64,000 bases of DNA from Streptomyces sp. NBC_01255 (GTDB lineage Bacteria; Actinomycetota; Actinomycetes; Streptomycetales; Streptomycetaceae): assembly GCF_036226445.1 (NCBI RefSeq), contig NZ_CP108474.1:3720001-3784000 (forward strand). Direction: 5' to 3'. Shown in pieces: positions 58,776 through 64,000 of this stretch (positions are counted from its first letter, which is position 1; each line of letters starts with the position of its first letter). The translations under genes and the position numbers were made by a program. The notes beneath the pieces are model-generated. The model saw nothing but the letters and a program-made list of their open reading frames with translations, was not told the origin of the DNA and searched no databases.

Positions 58776-58958
58776 CTAGGCGAGGGCGCGGCGGGGGCGC
58801 GGGACGAGCTCGCCGCCGCAGTTCGGGCAGACATCGCCCATGGCGTCGGCGCACGGCACGCAGAAGCTGCACTCGTACGTACAGATCCGGGCGGGCCCGT
58901 CCACGGTCAGGGTCGCGGTCTCACAGCGCTCGCAACGGTCGCGCATCTCCAGGGCCAT
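58776..58958 (-). CDS. DUF1272 zinc-ribbon-like protein
   Basis: 60 residues from ATG 58958 (SD GGGAG): MALEMRDRCERCE, then CTYECSFCVPCADAMGDVCPNCGGELV. It has eight cysteines in paired C-x2-C patterns typical of DUF1272 and zinc ribbons. Small soluble protein, function unknown. Possibly a remnant or accessory regulator. Confidence 0.85.
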   Translation of the reverse strand: MALEMRDRCERCETATLTVDGPARICTYECSFCVPCADAMGDVCPNCGGELVPRPRRALA

Positions 58959-59079
58959 GCTCGGCTCCCCTCCTCGTACGTCGGATGACACCCCTCATCC
59001 TCCGAGGCGCCCCACTCCCCCGAAACAGGCCGAAAGCCAAAGATCAAAGGGATCGGGCCGCCACCTCGGTAGGCCTGCG

Positions 59080-59343
59080 TCACGCCCCCTGTTCGGGCGC
59101 CTCGTGATCGTCACCGGCGTTGGCCCTCCGCCAGTCCGCCGCCCCGATGAACAGCAGTGCCGCACCGCCGAGGGCGGCGCCGACAAGGACGGCGCTCGAA
59201 AGCACCAGCTGGACGCTGAGGGGGATGCTCGCCCTCAAGTGCGTGTCACCGATGTTGAGTTCGTAGTTGCTTTCAGGGGCGGAGGGTGCGCCGTCGGCGC
59301 TCGCGTGCTCGGGCATGGAAGCAGGAGACAGCGTCCCGGACAT
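59080..59343 (-). CDS. Small membrane protein A
   Basis: 87 residues from ATG 59343 (MSGTLSPASMPEH). It has a YELNIGDTHLRASIPLSVQLV segment followed by a membrane helix (LSSAVLVGAALGGAALLFI) and a charged tail. It shares the motif [F/Y]EL-x-[I/V]G-x2-HL with the protein at 59428, so the two seem paralogous. Both lie in the leftward direction; function unknown. Confidence 0.6.
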   Translation of the reverse strand: MSGTLSPASMPEHASADGAPSAPESNYELNIGDTHLRASIPLSVQLVLSSAVLVGAALGGAALLFIGAADWRRANAGDDHEAPEQGA

Positions 59344-59427
59344 TCCGTCAAATCTTCCAGATACCGGGTGTCCGGATGGCCGGAAACAAAGCCTGCCCCT
59401 GCCCCGAGGCACCCGCGGAGGTCGGCG

Positions 59428-59580
59428 TCAGCGTTGCGCCCACCAGGTCACCGCCGCCCCGCCTGCCGTGGTGGCCAGAGCGACGAGCCATCCGGGGATG
59501 CGCTGGACGGTCAAGTGCAGCCCTCCAACGCGGAGTTCGAATCGCGCGGGCGGGGTGGCCGGGTCTTTGGTGTGGGACAC
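59428..59580 (-). CDS. Small membrane protein B
   Basis: 50 residues from GTG 59580 (SD AGGAGG). FELRVGGLHLTVQRIPGWLVALATTAGGAAVTWWAQR: a short polar segment, the EL-x-VG-x-LHL motif, then one membrane helix. Upstream of and probably co-transcribed with small protein A (84 bp gap). Function unknown. Confidence 0.6.
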   Translation of the reverse strand: MSHTKDPATPPARFELRVGGLHLTVQRIPGWLVALATTAGGAAVTWWAQR

Positions 59581-59623
59581 GTTTCCTCCTGTAGGTCTCC
59601 CGCTACCTGACACCTGCCCGCGG

Positions 59624-59719
59624 GTGGACCACGGACTCTCGATTCCCGATCACGAAACCCTCGTGGAGATCCCCCTGGAGCTGATCCGAGAGGCGTTCGG
59701 AGGCCAGCTCAGTGACTAA
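59624..59719 (+). CDS. Short ORF coupled to DUF6879 gene
   Basis: 31 residues from GTG 59624; a GTG at 59663 (EIPLELIREAFGGQL) is the more likely core. Its stop overlaps the GTG start of the DUF6879 gene (GTGACTAA). It may be a leader ORF or a remnant of a larger protein. No SD seen at 59624. Confidence 0.35.
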   Translation: MDHGLSIPDHETLVEIPLELIREAFGGQLSD

Positions 59720-60230
59720 GACCTTCGGGGACCTCTTCGGTTCGTTCCAGCAGGAGGCGTTCCGGCTGGAGACGCTCGCCGACTACAGCCGCTCCGGCAG
59801 TGTGGACGCGTACCGGCTGTTCCTGGACGGGCAGCCCAAGCCCGTCGACTACAACGCCGACTGGCTCGCCGACGTACGGACGCACACCTCCGCCGGGCGG
59901 CGGATGTACCGGGTGCATGTTCTGGCCCGCCCCCTCACCCCGTATCTGCGCTTCGAGCTGGGATGGGGCTACGTCACGAACGCCACGGCCGGCGAGGAGT
60001 TCTTCATCCTGGACGTGACCGAGCAGCCGAGCCCGCTGCCGCCGAGCGTCGGGGACTTCTGGCTGTTCGACTCCACCGCCGCCGCCCCCATGCGGTACGA
60101 CGGCGAGGGCGGGTTCCTCGGGGCCGACGTGCTGTCCGACGACCGGGGCCCCGAGTACGTCACGTACCGGGATACGGCTCTGGCACACGCCGTTCCGTTC
60201 GCCGACTGGTGGGCGAAGCACGAGGCGTGA
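59712..60230 (+). CDS. DUF6879-family protein
   Basis: 172 residues from GTG 59712. FQQEAFRLETLADYSRSGSVDAYRLFLDGQPKP, RRMYRVHVLARPLTPYLRFELGWGYVTNATAGEEFFILD, DFWLFDSTAAAPMRYDGEG. This soluble family is common in Streptomyces next to XRE and DUF397 regulators. No activity known. It lies directly upstream of the TnpB-like element. Confidence 0.85.
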   Translation: MTKTFGDLFGSFQQEAFRLETLADYSRSGSVDAYRLFLDGQPKPVDYNADWLADVRTHTSAGRRMYRVHVLARPLTPYLRFELGWGYVTNATAGEEFFILDVTEQPSPLPPSVGDFWLFDSTAAAPMRYDGEGGFLGADVLSDDRGPEYVTYRDTALAHAVPFADWWAKHEA

Positions 60231-60278
60231 ACCGGGGGGCGGTCGTAGGTTCGGGGTGCTGGCCGCGGAGGGAGGCGT

Positions 60279-61928
60279 GTGGTGCGGGTGGACGCGGGAA
60301 GGCGACTGCGGGTGGTCGACGCGCCGTTCGTTGCTCTGGGGCCGTCCGGTATGGCGGTTCGCGATCGGCTCAAGAACCTCACGCCTGAGGATGACATGGT
60401 GTTGCGGCTGGTCGGCGGGCATCTGGGCAGGCTCGCCTCGCGTGACCTCAAGGCCCGGTGCGTTGACGCGGGCGATCACACCTCGGATACATGGGCGGCT
60501 CGTAAGCAGGGTCTGACGGCGGAGTCGTCCTCGCGGTGGGCGGGGTCGATCACGAAGGCCACCCACGATCAGTGGGCGTTGTCCCGCCGCTGCCAGTTCG
60601 CGCACGTCCAGTCCCTTGAGGCCGGTGTGCGCATGCTGATGCACCGGCTGTCCCTGCCGCTCGGCGAGAAGGGTTCGAAGCGGGCAGCGGGCGGATACCG
60701 GTCCAAGGGGGAGTGGTTCCACAAGTCGCGGCGTCTGCACATCCTGGAACACCGGCTCGGTATCGCTCGCGCCGAGCGTGAGGCCGGTGTCGTGCACGTG
60801 GTGCGCGGGGGACGGAAGTTACTGAACACCCGGCACAACCTCGAAGCCGCCCAGCTCACCGAGGCCGAGTGGCGGCAGCGCTGGGAGGCGGCACGCTGGT
60901 TCCTGGCCGCTGACGGGGAGTCCGGGAAGCGGTACGGGAACGAGACGATCCGCGTCACCACCGACGGCGAGGTCAGCGTCAAGCTGCCCGCCCCGCTGGC
61001 ACACCTGGCCAACGTCAAGCACGGCCGGTACGTCCTCACCTCCCGTGTCGCTTTCGCGCACCGGGGCCAGGAATGGCGTGACCGCGTGGAGGCGAACCGG
61101 GCGGTCGCCTACCGCATCCACTACGACACCGGCCGGGGCCGCTGGTACCTCACCGCCTCCTGGCAACGCCCCGTCGTCCAGACGATCCCCCTGTCGGCCG
61201 CCCGCGCCCGGGGCATGGTCGGTGTCGATACCAACGCCGATCACTTCGCCGCCTACCACCTCGACCCGCAGGGCAACCCGGTCGGCGACCCGCGCCGGTT
61301 CTTCTACGACCTGTCCGGCAGCGCGGATCACCGCGATGCGCAGATCCGGCACGCCATCACCCGCCTCCTGCGCTGGGCGCAAAGCTGCGGTGTGGCCGCC
61401 ATCGCGATCGAGGACCTGGACTTCGCTGCCGAGAAGACCCGAGAGAAACACGGTCGCAAGAAGCGGTTCCGGCAGCTGATCTCCGGCATCCCCACCGGCA
61501 GACTCAAGGCCCGCCTGGTATCCATGGCGGCCGAACACGACCTCGCCATCGTTGCGGTCGATCCGGCGTACACGTCGATGTGGGGCGATGAACACTGGCG
61601 CAAACCCCTGACCAGCAACAAGCGAAAGATGTCCCGACACGACGCCGCGAGCGTCGCGATCGGGCGACGCGCCCTCGGACACCCGATCCGGCGTCGGACG
61701 GCACCGCCCCCACAGCACCGGAGTGATGCTGCGGGGCATCGGACCGCCCAGGCCGGACCGAGTACCCAAGGACGTAAGGGAACCCGCCCACCCGTCACGG
61801 AACGCGCACACGATGCACGTCACCGGACGGGGATACAGCGAACGCGGGAACCCAGCGCATCCAACACCGTTCGGGATGCGCGCAGTTCCGGGATCTGGCA
61901 GCAGTTGTCACTCCTGGACACTGCTTAG
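60279..61928 (+). mobile_element. TnpB-like RuvC nuclease of IS200/IS605-related element, lacking the zinc ribbon
   Basis: 549 residues from GTG 60279 (or 60282), SD GGAGG. RuvC residues are in place: D317 in GMVGVDTNADHF, E378 in VAAIAIEDLDF, D455 in MSRHDAASVAIGRRALG. Between E378 and D455 a canonical TnpB has a four-Cys zinc ribbon after NPAYTS; here it reads VDPAYTSMWGDEHWRKPLTSNKRK with no Cys. Codon 181 is TTA (bldA-dependent). The last 80 residues are a basic, Arg-rich tail. No TnpA gene is nearby. It is probably an RNA-guided nuclease lineage of actinobacteria, associated with the element that disrupts the VOC gene on its right. Confidence 0.78.
61855..61881 (+). repeat. Subterminal hairpin at right end of the TnpB-like element
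   Basis: Perfect 8-base stem GCGCATCC / GGATGCGC with an 11-base loop near the 3' end of the gene. IS605-group elements carry such a hairpin close to their right end, and the guide RNA of TnpB ends near it. The element boundary is probably about 61930-61937. Confidence 0.5.
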
Positions 61929-61934
61929 GAACGG

Positions 61935-62076
61935 TGTGCAGCGTGGACCAGGCGTCGTCGAGGGACCAGCGGGGATCCGGCCGGTCGACTTCCCCGCCGA
62001 GGACCGAGCGGTAGAACTCCGCGAGTGCGCGGGGCGCGGGGCAGTCGATGACGAGGCACTGCAGGTCGGCGATCAC
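61935..62076 (-). pseudogene. Truncated VOC/glyoxalase-fold gene
   Basis: From ATG 62076 the protein reads MIADLQCLVIDCPAPRALAEFYRSVLGGEV...DDAWSTLHT, a clear VOC beginning with a family-typical length of about 120-130 residues. After LHT (near 61935) the family pattern stops and the frame runs into the TnpB-like element. Thus the element cut the gene; the C-terminal half is not found to the left of the element. Confidence 0.7.
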
Positions 62077-62098
62077 GCGCGGATTCTAGAGGGGCTGC

Positions 62099-63094
62099 TC
62101 AGCCCACGCCCTGGCCCAAGCCCTGGTCCGCGCGCTTGGCCGCACGGACCTGGGTGCGGACCGCGCCCATGCTCGCCCCGATGACGAGGGCGATGGCGAG
62201 GGCGTCGGTGACGGACAGGGCCTGGCTGAGGATGAGGAAGCCGGCCGCCGCCGCGATGGCCGGTTCCAGGCTCATCAGGATCGCGAAGGTGGGCGCGGGC
62301 AGGCGGCGCAGGGCGAGGAGTTCGAGGGTGTACGGGAGGACGGACGACATCAGCGCGACCCCCAGGCCGAGCAGGACCGTCGACGGTACGAGGAGCTTGT
62401 CGCCCGCCTCCGCGATGCCCAGCGGCAGGCTGAGGACGGCGCCGAAGGCCATGGCGAGCGCGAGCCCGTCGGCCTGCGGGAAGCGGCGGCCGGTGCGGGC
62501 GCTGAAGACGATGTACGCGGCCCACATCGCGCCCGCGGCGAGCGCGAAGGCCGCGCCGACGGGGTCGAGGCGGTCGAAGCCGCCGCCGCTGAGCAGGACG
62601 CAGCCGCCGAGGGCGAGCCCGGCCCAGAGCAGGTTGCTCAGCCGGCGCGAGGCGACCACCGAGAGGATCAGCGGGCCGAGGACCTCCAGGGTCACGGCGG
62701 CGCCGAGCGGGATCCGGTCGGCGGCCTGGTAGAAGAGGATGTTCATCCCGGCCATGGCCGTGCCGAAGGCGACGATGGTGCCCCAGTCGGCGCGGCTGTA
62801 GCCGCGGACCTTGGGCCGGCAGATCGCCAGCAGGACGACGGCGGCGAGCACGAGCCGGAGGGTGACGACGCCGAGGGCTCCGGCGCGGGGCATCAGGAGG
62901 ACGGCGACGGCGGAGCCGAACTGCACGGAGAGTCCGCCCGCGACGACGAGGGCGACGGGGCCGAGGTGCCGGCCCGCCTTCCCCTTCCCCGGTACGGGAA
63001 ACCGTGCGGAAACCCGTGCGGAGACCCCCTGGGGCTCGACCGCCACGGCGACCGGCGGCACATCCCTGACCGGACTGTTCACCGGACTGTTCAC
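62099..63094 (-). CDS. EamA/DMT-family exporter (RhtA-like)
   Basis: 331 residues from GTG 63094 (SD GGAGGAG). Ten hydrophobic helices in two repeats of the EamA type: LGPVALVVAGGLSVQFGSAVAVLL to ADRIPLGAAVTLEVLGPLILSVVASRR, then a second repeat (LDPVGAAFALAAGAMWAAYIVFSART to LRRLPAPTFAILMSLEPAIAAAAGFLIL). RhtA-like threonine/homoserine efflux is the closest described role. Divergent from the LysR regulator, which may control it. Confidence 0.87.
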   Translation of the reverse strand: MNSPVNSPVRDVPPVAVAVEPQGVSARVSARFPVPGKGKAGRHLGPVALVVAGGLSVQFGSAVAVLLMPRAGALGVVTLRLVLAAVVLLAICRPKVRGYSRADWGTIVAFGTAMAGMNILFYQAADRIPLGAAVTLEVLGPLILSVVASRRLSNLLWAGLALGGCVLLSGGGFDRLDPVGAAFALAAGAMWAAYIVFSARTGRRFPQADGLALAMAFGAVLSLPLGIAEAGDKLLVPSTVLLGLGVALMSSVLPYTLELLALRRLPAPTFAILMSLEPAIAAAAGFLILSQALSVTDALAIALVIGASMGAVRTQVRAAKRADQGLGQGVG

Positions 63095-63127
63095 CGGACC
63101 ACTCCTCCATTGCCCATCTCACCACTG

Positions 63128-63164
63128 GTTCACTGCACTGTACTGCAAGTGCAACACAGTGAAC
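63128..63164. promoter_or_regulatory. Inverted repeat in DMT/LysR divergent promoter
   Basis: GTTCACTG (63128-63135) and CAGTGAAC (63157-63164) are perfect inverted 8-mers 21 bp apart. Between them CACTGTACTGCAAGTGCAAC holds further CAGT/ACTG words. LysR proteins normally bind such dyads between divergent genes. Confidence 0.6.
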
Positions 63165-63257
63165 GCGACGTCTACTCCCCCACGATCCCCCTCTCACGCT
63201 ACGAACACCCGCGCGGCACCGGAAATGCCGATTGCGCTGCGGTTATGCTCCGAAGAC

Positions 63258-64000
63258 ATGAGCATCGAGCTACGCCACCTCCGCTGCTTCCTCGCCATCG
63301 CCGAGGAACCCAGCCTGACCAGGGCGGCCGCCCGGCTCCACCTCACCCAGCCGGCCGTCTCCCGCACGCTCGCCGCGCTCGAGCAGCACCTCGGCGCCCG
63401 GCTCGTCGACCGCTCCACCCACCACCTCGCCCTCACCGCAGAGGGCCGCGCCTTCCAGGACAGGGCGGCCGCGGCCCTCGCCGCCTTCGACGCCGCCGTC
63501 GACCCGGCCAGACTCCGGCACCGCCCCCTGCGCCTCGGGCACGCCTGGTCGGCCTTCGGCCCGTACACCACCCCGCTCCTCCGGCGCTGGCAGCGCCTGC
63601 ACCCCGAGACCCCGCTCGAACTCCTCCGCATCGACGACCGCACGGCCGGGCTCGCGCGCGGCGAGGTGGACGCGGCGCTGCTCAGGGGCCCGGTCGACGC
63701 GCCCGGTCTGGTCACCAAGGAGCTCGCCACGGAGGAACGGGTCGCCGCGCTGCCCGCCGACAGCCCGCTCGCCGACCGGAGCGACCTCACCCTCGGGGAC
63801 CTGGCCGCCGAGACGATCGTCCTCAACACCGTCTCCGGTACGACCACGCTCGCGCTCTGGCCGGCCGAGGCCCGCCCGGCCGCCACCCTGACCGTCGCGA
63901 ACACCGACGACTGGCTCACCGCGATCGCCGCGGGCCGCGGCACCGGCGTCTCGTCCGGCTCCACGGCCGCGCTCCACCCGCACCCGGGCGTCGCCTACCG
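63258..64000 (+). CDS. LysR-family transcriptional regulator (cut by window edge)
   Basis: At least 247 residues from ATG 63258. HTH: MSIELRHLRCFLAIAEEPSLTRAAARLHLTQPAVSRTLAALEQHLGARLVDR. The effector domain begins RPLRLGHAWSAFGPYTTPLLRRWQRLHPETPLELL and continues to the window edge (ITAGRGTGVSS-like region). Probably regulates the divergent DMT exporter. Confidence 0.9.
   Translation, partial: MSIELRHLRCFLAIAEEPSLTRAAARLHLTQPAVSRTLAALEQHLGARLVDRSTHHLALTAEGRAFQDRAAAALAAFDAAVDPARLRHRPLRLGHAWSAFGPYTTPLLRRWQRLHPETPLELLRIDDRTAGLARGEVDAALLRGPVDAPGLVTKELATEERVAALPADSPLADRSDLTLGDLAAETIVLNTVSGTTTLALWPAEARPAATLTVANTDDWLTAIAAGRGTGVSSGSTAALHPHPGVAY

Noticed and set aside
63194..63964. Minus-strand ORF opposite the LysR gene
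   Set aside because: Ser/Arg-rich shadow frame; the LysR HTH and effector domain lie in the plus frame from 63258.

Overview
The window is typical Streptomyces chromosome. It is very GC-rich with G/C at almost every third codon position. It uses GTG and TTG starts, start/stop overlaps (ATGA, GTGA) inside operons, and Streptomyces-type families: XRE/DUF397 pair, SCO4402 family, FG-GAP secreted proteins, and a conserved cysteine-type leader peptide. From memory, the order purU / SCO4402-like / dmdR1 / SIS protein / citrate synthase / pdxH / cinnamate-CoA-ligase cluster matches the S. coelicolor SCO4380-SCO4403 neighbourhood. So most of the window looks like core chromosome, with accessory patches near 23-35 kb and 58.7-62 kb.

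Layout. 0-3.8 kb: three MFS transporters and a GlxA-type regulator. 3.8-12.9 kb: a catabolic cluster with a zinc alcohol dehydrogenase, SDR, cyclase-family hydrolase, two-subunit acyl-CoA dehydrogenase, amidohydrolase and acyl-CoA ligase. Its two divergent promoter regions share a TetR-like palindrome. 13-17.3 kb: a secreted nuclease/phosphatase-like protein, a STAS protein, and a sigma factor with its zinc-finger anti-sigma partner. 17.3-26.7 kb: purU, SCO4402-like protein, a substrate-binding lipoprotein, a Pro/Gln-rich membrane protein with TQ motifs, a TPR regulator with a triple operator, a prim-pol-like protein and an ABC exporter.

27-34 kb: accessory DNA with a winged-HTH protein, a second prim-pol-like protein and XRE/DUF397. 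A peptidoglycan-directed group follows: GH25 lysozyme, a transmembrane HTH/peptidoglycan-binding protein with TTG start and TTA codon, a small secreted repeat protein, and an I36 inhibitor fused to FG-GAP repeats. 34-43 kb: hydrolase, candidate structured RNAs at 35.2 and 39.5 kb, dmdR1 with a long antisense ORF, SIS protein, PAS protein, pdxH, citrate synthase and a 2OG-Fe oxygenase behind a leader peptide. 43-58 kb: a secreted metalloprotease, then two operons (CoA ligase/enoyl-CoA hydratase/TetR, and TIGR03084/AtuA/carboxylase/acyl-CoA dehydrogenase). Both promoters carry the palindrome CAAGC-N2-GCTTG, so they probably form one TetR-controlled acyl-CoA catabolic regulon.

58-64 kb: a large FtsX-type permease, a cysteine-free AhpD-like protein, small membrane proteins, DUF6879, and a TnpB-like RuvC nuclease without the usual zinc ribbon. 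Its element has cut a glyoxalase-fold gene. A DMT exporter and a divergent LysR regulator follow at the right edge.

The most novel-looking items are the leader-ORF structured RNA at 39.5 kb, the zinc-ribbon-less TnpB-like element, the TTA/TTG-controlled transmembrane cell-wall sensor candidate, and the two palindrome-defined regulons. Family assignments rest on reading motifs in the translated sequence; no searches were run.
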